From: Hoplostethus atlanticus | Taxonomy: Eukaryota; Chordata; Actinopteri; Trachichthyiformes; Trachichthyidae | Reading direction: 5' to 3' | Assembly: GCA_034670405.1 (NCBI GenBank) | Contig: JAXDDX010000003.1 | Location: 7,504,001-7,568,000, forward strand | DNA length: 64,000 nucleotides | Shown here: positions 1 to 13,587 of the stretch, in pieces | How the letters are laid out: each line of letters begins with the position of its first letter | Numbering within the stretch: position 1 is the first letter of the stretch | Translations under genes and position numbers: made by a program | The notes under the pieces: generated by a model | Databases searched by the model: none | What the model was told of the DNA's origin: nothing | Seen by the model: the letters and a program-made list of their open reading frames with translations, nothing else

Positions 1-3000
1 CACTAACGTTTCTAACTGTTTATGTTTTTGATCGCTCTCTGTGTTGAAACACTGAATATTTATTTCTGGAGACATGAAAAATGTGTGTAGAAACATATTA
101 TAAAAAGGACGTAAACACGATGTGGTGTTTGGAACATGCAAAATGATGGAAACCACAGTCAGAAATATCATCTATAAAATTAGAACACTTATAGAAATAA
201 CTCCACACAGTAATGTGTTGCTCTTTACGCCTAGTTCAAATTATATGTCTATCTGAGCACTGGCATGTTGAGCCTTTTTGTTTTGCTCATTTGAACAATT
301 TTATTTTCCTGAGGGACAATCAAACATATGTGAGTACTGAAATGTTTCTCCCAGGCGTACCCATAACACTACATTCATTTTCAAAACTTGCAAACACAAG
401 ACTTAACCAGATTGTTTGGTAAAACATATCAACACATCTGTAGTTGTGTTTAACACCAAGCGCCCATTCTCATCTTCGCTGTACTGCTTTTCTTGGCCAC
501 ACAGTCTCCAGTCTTTAACACTGGCCAGATGAAGCAGACGAGAGGTTAAGAAAGCAGCTGTCCATCCATTCTTTTGTCCTCCTCACAGTGGAGTGATACA
601 GGGAGTTATTGGGGGCCACAATGATCTGATAGAAGGGGAGATGGGGTCAGGTAATCCACTGGCCTGCCCGCAAACACTCTTTCATGCTTGACTGCCTTTC
701 AATAAATAAGAAATGTTGTCTCCCTCACGAATGTAATATTAACCTGACCTCCCCATGGAGAGAATAGGGGGGTAGCTCCTGGGCCGGTGGCGGTAGAAAG
801 GCCTGCGGGCCACACTGCTAATGGATACACACGTACGCAGTGTTTGAGGATTAGACGAGAACCCATCTAGAGGGAATAAAGCCCAGGAAAAGACCAGAGT
901 GGGGGGTTGGGGAAAGTGAAGGCATCTCACCAACTCATTTCAATATCAGTCACCTTTGTGTGCTGGTGGTAGTGAGGGTGCACAATCAAGATTGGGTTAT
1001 GCATTGTGAAATTCTGAGTGAAAGGATCAGAGAATGGGACAGATCGAAATGACATGTCTATGTTGAATATTATGGATATGCAGAGGCAGAGAGAAATGAA
1101 ACTAAACGGTAGGATAAGCAGGGGTGGGGGGATGCTGCAGCCTTGTGTAGCTGGTGCTCCATGCTGTGTCTCCCTCTGGATGCCTCTTACATTTTGTCAT
1201 CCTAAATTCACTTTTCTCTGGGAGACAACCTATTGGTCACAGTCTGAGAGAGACTGTGAGGATGAGCTACATCCCAAACAATAGCTACTGGACATAGTCA
1301 CATTCAAAGTCAATGAAAAATACCAACACGTTCCTTCAGTTGATTCACATCATTTTCATGATGATACAAGATAAAATATTATGCCGGAGGCACCGAGAAT
1401 AATTGTTAATGGGGGCTTTAATGGGGGCTTTTCTGGAAATGAGAATGAGGGTGAGGGAGAACATTCAAGTCTTTATCTTCAGCTTTCATTAATGCAGGTT
1501 TAATGGAAAGGATGCTGAGAGTGGAATGTTAATTATCACTTCATTTGTTTTTCACCGAGCCGAAAGCCAGGGATGGTTCTGCCACAACAAAGATGGTGCA
1601 GTCTTATTGTGAAGCAGGACTGTTTTCTCATAACCTGTGCTTGTTTGTCAAGTCTTTCTTACTGCATTGTAATGTCGCCCACGACTGGCTGCTTATCAAA
1701 CTACATGTTAATACATGTAGTCCTATCATTAGTGCAAAACATAGGAAAGGCTTTTCTTGTCTGTATTCACTCAATAGTCATATTGTATGATGATCTGCAT
1801 TGTGAGCAAAGAGAGTACAATACCTTACACACCTTCTTATCTCCAGCGGGCTCTCATCTATGGGAAATTGTCTGAAAGGTTGAGTCTTGTGCCTTGGACT
1901 GTAGTGGAATGCAGATGTGGTGGTGAATGCCGAATGGCTGCACCATTGTTCGCTGCGTGGGACTCGTCTATAATTTACAGGGTCTCCACCCTCCGTCAGT
2001 AATGGATGGGGGTGTCTGCTCGGAGACTGAGGGGGGCATTGAGATAGGCTGGAGGATTGCCTCTTGAAGACCCCCCTCCACCTCCGCTATAGATAAAGAA
2101 AGAGCTCTTCAATCTGGTAACTTCTGGTCCTCGCCACGGGCTACCAAAGATACAGAGGCAAATCTAGAATACAGAGCTGAGGTTTTGAGGAGGGATCTAT
2201 CTTGTAAGGGGAGATATTTGAGAGGGGTGATGGAGGTACGGAGGAGGGGGTGTATGATGTGGAGTGTACACACATCATTACCATCTACTATAGCTGCAGG
2301 GCTCGTCATGCTGAAGGCAGACAGATTGAAAGGGCTAATGGGAGCCAGGATGGTGCTGTGTGGAGTAATTTAGTGCAGGGGGCGTGGTGGTGGCGAGAAA
2401 GGCTGGGGGGGTGGAAGGAGCCCTTAATCCTCACAATAAAAAAAGATATACCATTTCACCTTAGCGTGGGGGAGCACCTTCGATACATTGAGGACAGGTG
2501 CTCAGCTGAGAGAATGATGGAGGTCACAGCGGCCCCCAGGCTATATTGAAATGACTGTATCCTGAAAGCTGCCTATCCCTCTCTGTGTAGCGTCAGCTCA
2601 AAGCAGAAGAGTCTTTGTTGTTGGCCCGTTCAGAGCCTTGACACCAGATGTGAGTGTCAGCCACAGGATGGAGAACAGCTGCTGTGTGGTTGGAATGGTA
2701 TTGCCTGGTTAAAAATACCCTGCATGTTTGTCTGTGAAGTTCAGTGGCCATGGTGACAGCATGTGGTGGCTGGTATGGCTAGGCTGGTTGGGCTGGGCCG
2801 GGCCGGGCCGGGCCAGCCTTGAGTTGTTTGGGCCTGGCTGGGTTTGGTTGGGATATACCCGACTTGGACAAAGCACAGCCAGTCAGGTGCAAGCAGCAAG
2901 TGGCAACACCAACCGTCCAAAACACTCCATCACACAGTGGCTTAAATTATATACCCCACCTACACTGACGGACAATTCACTATCTCTTTTATTATTCATT

Positions 3001-4129
3001 TATTTGCTCTGCTCTTTGCTGGGCTAACCCAGCTCTTCACTTATTTATACAGAGACAGAGACATTGCTCTCCTGCTGGCGGAGGAAGGATCAAGAGACAG
3101 GGGTACCATCCAGATAGCTTTAGGCAGAGCCGTGTGATGAGAGCCTGATGAAATCATTGTTTGAATCTGAAGGACACAGAGGAAGCTGTCTGAGACGGTT
3201 AGAATCAATTTAATTTGAGCTTTGGGATCAAAGGCAAGCCTCTGGGCTGCTCACTATTTTTAGTGTTGCCTTTAAAGCCATCAGTCATTTTCAATCCTGA
3301 TTAATTTATGGAAATCACAAGCTATTTTTGAGGTGTTAATTCTCATTAGATTACAGTTGAGTAGACAGTGACTGATGCATTACCATGCTGATGTGAATTG
3401 AAATTCAATTGGATCCTCCATTGATTTTTACTATATGTATGTAGGGACAACTTCTAAAATTCAGTCTTAAGAAGCTCCATAGTGCTACTGTATAGTGAGG
3501 CCCTATAGCTGGTGAGGATTGCATAGGTCCAGCACAGGAGCACTCCTTCCAAGGTTGGTACCAATGCTGTTGAAATATACGCCAACGGAAAATAGGCTTC
3601 ACAGCTATGCTCAATGACTCATAAGATGGGATATCTCTGGTAGTAGCATACTGTCTCATACATGTTCATCTTTCTAATAATGTTAATGTTCTGTATTTTA
3701 TACATATGTGTTTGAAGGTCAGATTTTGTGTCTGCTCACCTATGCAGGGGTGGCCTGAGGACTCAGCAGCCTAGATGGGGACGGGGTACATGGTTGGAGG
3801 CAGTGATCGAATCTACGGCTCTGTTGAGAAGAACAGAGGTGTCACAGAATGTATACATGAACCCGTGAGACATAGAAGTATATTAGTATTTATAGAGGCG
3901 AGAGAGTGAACACACTCCAGTGCACCAGGATTAGCTTGTGTGGCCTGGTGGGCGACCTGCCGTTTTCTGCATCATTTCCAACCCAGGGTGTTTTCAGAGG
4001 GAGATTAGGACAAGGTCAGATTGTTGAGTAATTGGAGGAGAGAGGCCAGAGCTCCCTATGATCCCATCACGCTCTTCACACCTCACTGGCATTCCCCTGA
4101 GACCAGTGTCATACAGATAGGCATGAGAG

Positions 4130-4131
<2 letters not shown>
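1..4131. other. intron segment without gene
   Basis: No gene. AT-rich start, G-rich patches around 2380-2420, a GGGCC repeat (2795-2814), and a low-repeat AT-rich block at about 3160-3370. Confidence 0.7.
3160..3370. promoter_or_regulatory. possible conserved non-coding element
   Basis: Repeat-free AT-rich block with AATCAATTTAATTTGAG, CTTTGGGATCAAAGG (two TCF/LEF-like CTTTG words facing each other) and CTGATTAATTTATGG. Inference only. Confidence 0.25.

Positions 4132-4175
<44 letters not shown>
4132..4175. repeat. (TG)n microsatellite
   Basis: About 22 uninterrupted TG units on the plus strand. Confidence 0.97.
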
Positions 4176-4177
<2 letters not shown>

Positions 4178-5126
4178 TTGCAAGTGTCCCTGTATCCATG
4201 TGTATATGTTTGTTTTGCAACAGTGACAGAGAAAAAACAAGAGAACGACATGCAGATAAAGATGAGAAAAAAGACAATGAGTTTACCTCTTTGAAGATTT
4301 TGCTCATGACCAAACTTAAAAGGCACACCACTGATCTCTCTCTGCTGTCGGTGTGCGTGAGTGTAAGCTGTCAGTCCTGGAAGTCTGTTGACCTGCATCC
4401 CCGTCCTGGGGTTCATGCCTGGATATGCAATCTTTCCTCAGCCACCCGTGTTGGCTTTCTTTCTTCCCCCCTCCTGATCTCAGATGGATAAATTCTGCCT
4501 GGCTGCCCTTCCAATGGAGGAAAACCCAGTGGAGGGTTAGGCGAGGTCATGTAGAGAGAGAGAGAGGGACAACAACACAGAGAGAGCAAGGATAGAGGGA
4601 GCGAAGAGAGAGAAAGATAAGCCAATAATACAAAATAAACAGAGGGAAATAAAAAAGTGAAGCATCAGCTCTGTATTATACACTGGTTTCCCCACAGATC
4701 AAGCTGTTGATATCGTGCTAGCATCTTGTTGCTCCTATTAGATTTTAAATTACAGCACCACACCATGATGTGATGCTTTATTTAAAACAATGACCAAATC
4801 CAAATGTCCTGTTAAGACGTGTGGATAAGACCAACAGTGATAACACCAGTAACAGGCCAAGGCAATGTGCACCCTGATACTATCTTCCTTTAGCTTCCTT
4901 ATCTGCACTGTTTCCCCTGCCTTACCTGCCAGCCCACGTTGCCTGTCTGTATGTATATTTGCTCAGTGGTTAAAAAGATACTGAGGCCACTGTCATGTTA
5001 TCATCTAGGGGAGCTCTTTATTTATTTACTCATCCATCTTTTTTCATTCTGATCATGTCCTCCCTCCCTGGCTCTCTTCCCTTTGAAGTAGGTCATTTTA
5101 TAGATGGAGAGAGGTCATTCTCACTG

Positions 5127-5127
<1 letters not shown>

Positions 5128-5176
<49 letters not shown>

Positions 5177-5191
5177 TCTCTCTCTCTCTCT
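5128..5191. repeat. (TC)n microsatellite
   Basis: 64-bp polypyrimidine tract with two TTC interruptions near 5168 and 5176. Confidence 0.97.
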
Positions 5192-5508
5192 GCACTAGTA
5201 TATTGATTGTAGGGAGATGAGGAGGGGTCCGGGTAGGTGAGGCAGGGGGTGAGACGGAGAGAGAGGAAATATTATTGGAAAGCAATGCTAATATGCAGAT
5301 AATGCTGTTAGCGCAGTGCAGTGGTCCCGGTGGTGACTGAGTGACTGTCAGGGGCCCCCTGGTCTGACAGGCCTGTCGACAGACCCTGTCCATACCCGGG
5401 GAGGGAAGGGGGGGGGCAGCTCAGGTTTGTCACTCACTCAGCACACTTGGCCATATGCCTGCAATTAGCAGGGCTTGCAAACATAGTGTACAGATACACA
5501 GAACCACT

Positions 5509-5532
5509 CACACACACACACACACACACACA
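5509..5532. repeat. (CA)n microsatellite
   Basis: Twelve CA units. Confidence 0.95.
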
Positions 5533-6497
5533 GCCCTGACGGAAGGCTGTCCTTTGTGATTTGCGTTATAGATTTAAATACAGTATGATTGAGAACAGCG
5601 GACTGGACCCCTGCTGAGGAGTCTCAAAGGATTGATCTGAATGCTTATGAAATCCCAGCGGTCTGTTTCTTTTTAGGTGCCCGAGTTGAGCGGTTATTTT
5701 CATAGCGCATGCCTTTGAAGATTGTATTGTTTTGTTGTTGCCTTCTTCTGGAGCCCTTTGAGATGACGCAAGTTAATGTGAGTGCTGCGGAAGTTTGGTA
5801 AAACAGATGCAGACCCAGATGCCCTCTTTGTCTGCTGTTTATCCACACAGCTACAGGCATACAGGAAGAGAGAGTAAGGTGTGAGGGTGGAGATGTGACC
5901 CAACCCACCACCGGCTTCACCCCCCCCAGAGTCCTCTCCCACCCTGACATCCCTCTCTCGGCCTGTACCCCCAGCAGCGATGGTCAATAAGTCCCTGCCT
6001 GATCCAACACTTCAAACAGCCAGCCCCAGTCCCAGGTCAAGCCAGCAGCATCATGAATAACAAGTAACCAGCAGTAACCTCCGATAACGCCACCAGGCTG
6101 CTGGGCTGCATTTACATTAATGATTTCTCTGCTCTCTCTCTCTCTCTATCTATCTCCCCCCCTGCTCTCTGGTTATCTCTTTTTGCCTTCTCCCACTTTC
6201 TCATTGCCAACCCATGATCTATTTTAGATGTGCAACTGATAATTCCAGAAAACTGCCTTAATGTAGCTACAAACGGCAGGTGCTAAAAGGTCTTGTTAAG
6301 GAGATGGCTTGTATTTTTTGACTGATTGTGTGACAGGAATGAAGTCCAGTGAAGTAAACGATGTCTGGTATTTGGAGCATTTGTAAACCCAGTCAGTTCC
6401 ATAGCTCTTATCAGAGGAGCAGTTAAGAGACAGCAAGCATTTTAGAGTCAACATAAAATGCTTACTCACACTCTTATTTCATATTTATGAACCCCAG

Positions 6498-6601
6498 TCC
6501 TCCGCCTAATGTTTCTTTCTTGCCTCTTCTCTCTCTTTCCTGCCACTCCTGCTTGATGATGCCGTCGTCCTCCCTTCCCACATCGAATCATTCAGGTGAG
6601 T
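6498..6601 (+). promoter_or_regulatory. candidate recursive splice site
   Basis: CAG|GTGAGT with the junction at 6595/6596. Between the previous AG (6496-6497) and the site there are 96 nt without an AG, largely pyrimidine (tttctttcttgcctcttctc). Both halves match consensus. Same architecture as at 24410; function is inferred. Confidence 0.42.
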
Positions 6602-7008
6602 CATTTTTAGCTTTATTCTTTATCCAGAAGACAAACCTGTTACAAATGACAGTTTTGATCATGCTAACATTTCTCTGGGATGTGATGAGACGTCACTGTG
6701 TAAGGTTTGGTTTCTGCTGTGCTCTTTAGCCATTGACTTTACACCGTACTGACTAGGCGCAATATTATAATACACACATATACACGTGTGTGCATATACA
6801 TGGACACACACATCTCAGTCGCCCACAGCTGCTTTCTGAATAAGCTGATGGGTAGTTGAAGAGTCCTAAGGGAGCTGGCTGAAATAACTGTGATGTTCCT
6901 GTGAAAGTCCCTTTACAGGGCGCGAAGTAATGAACATGTGCTGCGAAACTGTGATGCAGTGAAATGAACAAGATGGGATTTGAAGCTAGCCTTTTGGGGA
7001 GCACATTA

Positions 7009-7023
7009 CCCCCCCCCCCCCCC
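7009..7023. repeat. poly-C run
   Basis: 15 consecutive C, followed by a pyrimidine-rich stretch to about 7220. Confidence 0.95.
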
Positions 7024-10000
7024 TCTCACTTTCTTGTTTTACCAACTTCGCTCATCTGCCTCTGGTTCCCCCCTTAATCTTTTTTCTTGTTTTATCTCTC
7101 TCCCTGCCTACAGCATCCCATTCCTCCTCTCCATCCTGGCTTCCATATTTTCCCCCTCATACGCTCCCTTTGCTCCCTCTCTCTCTCCTCCCCTCCTCCC
7201 CTCCTCCCCTCTATCCTCGTCTCCATATGCTGTGTCTGGGCTGGCTTACATGGCTGGAGGAAAGTAAAGGAGAAGATAGGGCTAGTCTAAATTAAACATG
7301 CAGCAGCAGTAGTGCACCAATCCAGTCGGGACCTACCAGATGCTTGCCCTCCAGATTCATTGCTTTTGTCTCTGCTGACTCTCTTTACATGCACTTTCTG
7401 CATCTGTGTGTTTTATATTGTGTGTGTGTGTTTTCTACATAGTCCTATTTTATTTTTTTAGTCTGACCCCTTTATTTCAGTGTGAGGAAGTCTCCTCTGA
7501 GCAGCAGCTTGTATTAGCATTCATCAGCAGCACTGCCCAGGACTAGAGCTAAGCTACCATATAATTGTATTTCCTTTTGGTGTATGTTTCTCTTATAACC
7601 CTGCCCTCGCTTATGCTTATCATATGCATGAACCCAACCTTTCTTCTGGGTCCTGGGGTTAGTGGCTCCCATTTCTCAGGTGAATGTGATTGGTACCCCC
7701 TTGTCAGAAGTGTGTGTGTACAGCATGTGTGTGTGCGTATGTGTGTGACAGGGAGATTTACATGCTCTAATGATGAGGGATCAGGGCGAGGACAGGGCCT
7801 GTCAGCGCCCCTAATGAGAGAGGGCCTGTAGCCCGGGGCCAGGGGAAGGAATTGAAGGAATCGGTGGGGGAGTGGGTCTAGCGGGGGACACGGCGACAGA
7901 GGCTGGCATCTGTCTTCGTCGACACTGCGCCCATGGCTAATGCACAGCGCCCCTCCTGAATTCCTCCGTACAGTAATGATGCGGCTACAAGTGAGAGGTG
8001 GCTGTATACTGTTGAAGAGGACTGCTGATTAGGGCTGTGTGGGACTGAAGCCTTTTCACTCAGAGACACCCCACTGTCTCACCTTGCCTAAATTATGCTG
8101 CTTATTGATTCAGATTCAGCTGCAACAACCCCATGCTGCAGAACAATAAGTATAAATATGATTGAGTAGTTGGAGTAACTTCTAACAATTATAGTGTATT
8201 GGAATTTGCCAGTACTAGATGCAGAAGATCAACAATTTTGTGTGAAGGTATTTTTAAATGTTTCCCTGCACAAGGCAAAATCCCAGAGATTAGCTGAGTC
8301 TTACACTAAGCCTGTTAAGATGCCTTGTGGACCTGAGTGGTTTCACTACGCAGGTCTCCACCTGAGGGACGTTCTCCTCAGCCTTGTGTTCGTGTGAGGT
8401 TCTGGTGTAACATCACACCTAGCTCTCTACCTCAGGCACTCACGCCAAATGTGTTAAAGCCAGAAACGGCATGGCTGACCTCCCCACCGGCTCCTGTGGC
8501 CCAGATGGACTCCACGCGCACGCACGCACACACATAGCGCACACATACACAGTGTTCACACACATACACGTGACACACACAACACACACAAACTAACAGA
8601 TTTGAATTTGAGATTACTACCATGTGATCATGGCTCATGTCATTCTGTTATATTTCTCAGTTTTTGTTGAAAATGTTTTGCCTTGCCATCAGAAATAAGC
8701 AGTCTGGGTCCATCAGGATCTCCCTAAATACCCTTATTGATATAGATGACAATACACAGTGCATTAAGGCAGGCCATTGACTCGACCTCTGACATCAGGA
8801 ACATCCTCGGGGCATGCCCTGGCCACTGGGAGATCTCCCATGGCACACTGAGGCCACTCTCTGTCCACACATGTTGCAGTGTCTTTGCTAAAGGGCCATT
8901 GATGAATCAGCTAATGAGTGTGAGGGATGACCAGGATTAACCCTCTTTAGCATCCCACTGTCTAGCTATCTGGCTGCCGTACTCTGCCTTACTCTGTAAC
9001 AAGACAATCAATAACCCAAGATATGGTACACAGAGCCACTGCCATTGTTCAACCATGAGAGGCTTTTTGTTCACAAGAACATTTTGTTAGCATATGTTCT
9101 AGAAGACACTCACTGCCACTGCTGGCAAATTCTCCAACTTGCTGTTACACTCAGAGAAATCATTCCTAACACTCTTTTTTAACACAATTTTAAGTTAAAT
9201 TGATTTCTTGACCCTGCAAATCTATCGTTAGGGGCAAAAACGCCACCTCCTTTGCCAGTGTCATGCAGCATCTGTGTTGTGTAGATAGTATTATAGCAGC
9301 CCCCGTGGAGGTCCCCATTTTGTTCAAGAAAGAGAGGATAAGCATTTCAGATTGAGGGCCTTATGTAGAGAGCGACCCAGTATTGCCACATGCAGCAGGC
9401 AGGGCCCTGTTCTGGGCTTTTTTCTGGGACTGGCTTCACCACATCAATAGAGAAGGCCTCCCTCAACAGCCCTGCCTCCCTGCTGCTCTCCACCTCCTAA
9501 CCCAGAGACTGAGCCCAGGCCCTGCCTTCGCCACTCTAATTATACCAGGAGCTCCACAATCTGTAATTTATAAGTCTAAAACACTGTAATTAACTACAGC
9601 TTTTATAGGGAGTCATAAATAATGCCAGGGCCTTTTTATAAAGCTAACTTCTCTGCCCTGCTCTGCTCTCCTGCTCCAGGTTCGTTTCAGGGGAACATGG
9701 GGGGAACTTGTGATTAGACTTTAAGACCCCCACCCTTCAACCCTCATGTCACATCCCTCTCATACAGACAACCTCAGTAACTGTTGGATTTCTGGCTGAA
9801 TGAGGGGATTTTGTAACCCAGCAGCGTTGCGTCAGAACATCTTGTCAAGCCCTGCCAGTTTTCTGGATGCTTGACATGGAGTGGAGGGTGGTATGTCTTT
9901 GGTGTTCTAGGAAATGTTTCCAAGTGTGGTAAGGGATCCCTCTGAATGATCATGATGTTCTTGTCTGTAGAACAGTGATGTAATTAATTACTCTTAACAG

Positions 10001-11478
10001 AGCGAGCCAGCAAACCACAAAAGCCTGGGAAAATGTTACCATATGGCTGAAACAATGACAGATTTCTCTATAGTTTCTCTTATAGAAAAGTATAGGACAC
10101 AGTGACGACACATGCCGTTTTCAGGTTCACGGCATTTGCAGGTTCAGACCACATTTCATGTAGCTGGAATAAAGTCTCTCTATATCCCTCCTTTCTATTG
10201 AAGTTTTATTTGTGCAGTGGCAGAGTTTTTGTTGCAACCGTAGTGGAGATAGTCAGATATGGGAGGGAGGGGACATGCATGTGGATGATGGTCCCTGCTC
10301 TAATCAGCCGTATTGTCTGATGGCTGTTTTTCCTCCCTATCTGTTTGGGTGGCTGGTGATTTATGTGGTGGTCTTTACATGTAGTCCCCAGGGAGGGACA
10401 GCCGAGGAACAGGCTGGAACAACTAGACTCAGCATTCCTCTCCTGTCACAACCAGCCCTCCAACTTGTTCCTCAGACAACACAAAACAACCCATACAGAG
10501 AAAAAATGGACACCTCACCCTCCAAAAAGAAAGAAAGGAACGCTTCTGTTTTTGTATGAGAAAAGGTTAACAAAAGTGAGATACATAGTGGAGCACAAAA
10601 CAACAGCAAACAAAAAGGAGTGCAACAAAGCCCAAGGCCACGGGGAGACAGGGAGAGGTGAAGTATGGGGTAAAGAATAGGCCACCCTGGGCACAAGTTC
10701 TCAGCACCCACTCCCCAGGACTCAACAGACAATAGTCCATCTGCTGGAGATACACAGGCGCTTTCAGCCTGCAGAAAAGCCCCCTCGTTTGGATTCAGCC
10801 TCCCAGTATCTTTACCTCTCCTCCCTCTAGACCACCCAGACGCCGCCGCCGCCCCATCTCCCCACTCTTACACATCACACATATGCAGGAGATGATTATA
10901 GTCCTCCCTGTCTTACGGCCCTGCCTCCAGTTTTTTTAGTATCCACTGGAGACAGATCCCACTGATAGTTGAAGGCAGACAGAGGCTGTGTTCTCTCGCT
11001 GCTTAAACCCTTCTCTTTAGCAGAGATTCAGCTTAGAATCAATTAATCTCAGGCCCGCCTGGTAAAAAGCCTGCAGGAGGGATTTTAGTTGAAACCAGCA
11101 TTTTGGGTATTTTCCAAGAAAATGCGCAGCTGAGAATTCAGTTTTAGGTGTTATAAAGAGCTAAATAAAATACTGATCCATTCTACGGTCTGTCTCAAGA
11201 GATAAAAAGAAACCCCTGAAAAAAGCTGGGGGTTTTTATTTGCTTCTGAAGACGCATATAATGAATGTGCACACATATGTCTGTCTGCTTGGCTGTCTGC
11301 ATTTCTGCCTGTCTGTTTGTTTGTGCTTTTGTGTGAGCAGTGCTGTGGTTGGGGCCGAGTGCCGTCCTCAGTGGTGCAGTTGGGCCTCCTGAGATGTGGC
11401 TCTTGGGTTTTCTGTGCTCCCTTGCCATGCCATGGTCTTTAATGACAATATGGTGGCCCAGGCGGTGGCAGCTCCACT

Positions 11479-11501
11479 GAGAGAGAGAGAGAGAGAGAGA
11501 G
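11479..11501. repeat. (GA)n microsatellite next to a G run
   Basis: GA units followed directly by a G run; purine-only for about 30 bp. Confidence 0.9.
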
Positions 11502-12134
11502 GGGGGGGAGGCAGGAGGGGTTGCAGCTCATCCTTCGTGAAGGTTGAGAGAAGGAGGCTGGTTGCCTCGGCAGAGGCGGCAGTAGGGAAAAGAGGATTTG
11601 CGTATGCTTGTATCCCTTGCCTCGGGGGCTGGGGGGGGAGGGGGGGGAGGGTGGGGGTGTAGGAGCTGATTAGTGAAGAAGCCAAAGATGTTTACCAGGC
11701 TTTAGTGTTCACAGCTTAAACCCTTATCTTAGCCCTCCATGGAGATTAGCCTTTCATTTTCACTCCACATCGTATACGCAGCATTAGCTTTTATTACCTG
11801 CATTGATCCTGGTCTAGGATGTAATAATGTTATTTCATTGTTGGGTTGAATGTTTTGGAGTTCTGAAAATAGGAATTTGAGTGCTGAAATAAATGTAAAT
11901 TTATGAGGAAAGCCCTGTTTAAGTGGAATAACAGTCGGTGGTGACAGGGTAACGGATGCCACGCACTGCCCTTATTCACTCCCTAGTACCATCCGCCAGG
12001 CTCCCAAGGAATACTGGGATGCTGTGGCCTCAATTCCAAGTGTTTTAGTGGCTTTAATAAATGGCTTTTAGTTTGTGGTTGGCAGCATGTCAGTGGTCCT
12101 GCTCTGATTCTGTTGAGGCTATCTAAAGTAATTT

Positions 12135-12135
<1 letters not shown>

Positions 12136-12176
<41 letters not shown>
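12136..12176. repeat. (TG)n microsatellite
   Basis: About 20 TG units. Confidence 0.97.
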
Positions 12177-12179
<3 letters not shown>

Positions 12180-13465
12180 TTGTACGGTTCTGTGGATGTT
12201 ACAACCAGAATGCTCTTGACGTGAAGTAGAAGTTAATCCTTCCTCTAACTAAGCTGCCAGCTCTTGGATATAATTTGAACTGGTCCAATCTAAATCTCAG
12301 CGTGCCTCTTCACTAAGTGGTAGGCTGCGGGCTGCAGTTTCCGTCTGTGCGTGGCAGCATTTCTCTGGTGACATAATGCATTGACCCTCCTTCTTGTGTT
12401 CCATGCATCAGGCTGCTGGTTGTACAGTCGTGTAATCCAGAAATGAGTAAGTGGCATGGAGTGGGGATGTTCTCTTTAAAGCTTAGCTGCCTGCCTAGCA
12501 GTGATGAGAGGGTTCAGTGTAGGGATGAGAGAAGCTCAGCCCATCCCCCTGGTCCCATTCCTGCCACTTCCACTTTTCAGGGACCGATAGAATGGAAGCT
12601 GGCGGATGAGGACATGCCTCCAACTCTCCCTGGTTCACACTAGTTCACCACAAATGACTCACTGTGGTAACGCACACCTGTGGGAGCACTAGCGGTTCCC
12701 GATGTGACCACGATTATTGTGTTTACCAGAAGGAAAGACTAGCTACTCATCCTCTATATATTCTATATCTCACATATAAATGTACATATACTCTGCTGCT
12801 TTATTCTCTTCATTATTAAACAGCGAAACACGTAGTGCTCTGACTCAAGTAATCTCCCATGGGGGATGTGTGGTACCTTGTTGGGGTGGTGTTGCAGAGT
12901 GGTTCCATATATAATAACCATGATCAAATCAATGCCACTAAATATGTCTCCTATGCTGAGCAGGCTTGGCGTTAATGACAGAGGTGTTAAGATGTAGCAG
13001 TATGCTGAAGGCAGGCACTAGATGATTTATTTGCTGAGGAAATTGCTGTCACTGCAGCCGTACTCTCAGCCCCTTCTTCATCGCCCAGTGGGCCAATTAG
13101 ACCAGCCTCTAATCCGAGGTACAGCACCTAACTATGCCACTGGAGAGTAGACGCATACACTACACACAAAAAAAAAAGCTTCTGTCATGCAGACTTCAGT
13201 GAGAGAAACTCCTTCTCCTTTTTTTTCATTTGGAATTCGTATCACCCCCCCCACCCTCACCCTCACTCTCTTTGTCTCTCTCTCCCTTGTGGTACCTGCT
13301 GCACTCTGGGCCAGTCAGTCATTGTGGCTGCATGGCCGTTGCCGTATGGTTGATGCCACGCTCAGGTGATTAGGCCTCATTATGAAGACATGTGTGGTAC
13401 ACTAATTAACAAGCCTGTGTGTTGTCTCTCAACCTCTTCTCTCTCCCCTACCCATGTCCCTGCAG

Positions 13466-13523
13466 CCAGACTACTGTAGACTTCACACTGTGGCTGGGTG
13501 GAGGCAGGCAGGCCCAGCCACAG
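13466..13523 (+). other. possible cassette (poison) exon
   Basis: 58-nt interval bounded by a good acceptor (ctacccatgtccctgcag, about 50 nt AG-free upstream) and a fair donor (CCACAG|gtatga). If spliced between the Ig1 and Ig2 exons it would meet an in-frame TAG at 13477-13479 and shift frame, so it could only be non-productive. It may be a chance pairing. Confidence 0.2.
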
Positions 13524-13587
13524 GTATGACTCCCCCAGCCGAGTGTTGGCAGTTCATTTGACTCCACCTTTATCAAGGGTAGCAATA

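Larger units (their letters stand above)
4176..13465. other. intron segment without gene
   Basis: No gene. Holds microsatellites, a poly-C run, CA-rich sequence at 8513-8590, and a candidate recursive splice site at 6595/6596. The remainder is unique-looking sequence in which I recognise nothing. Confidence 0.65.

Noticed and set aside
3994..4491. Overlapping long frames over the (TG)n tract
   Set aside because: Both strands are open because the repeat lacks stops; encoded CVCV/THTH runs are microsatellite artefacts.
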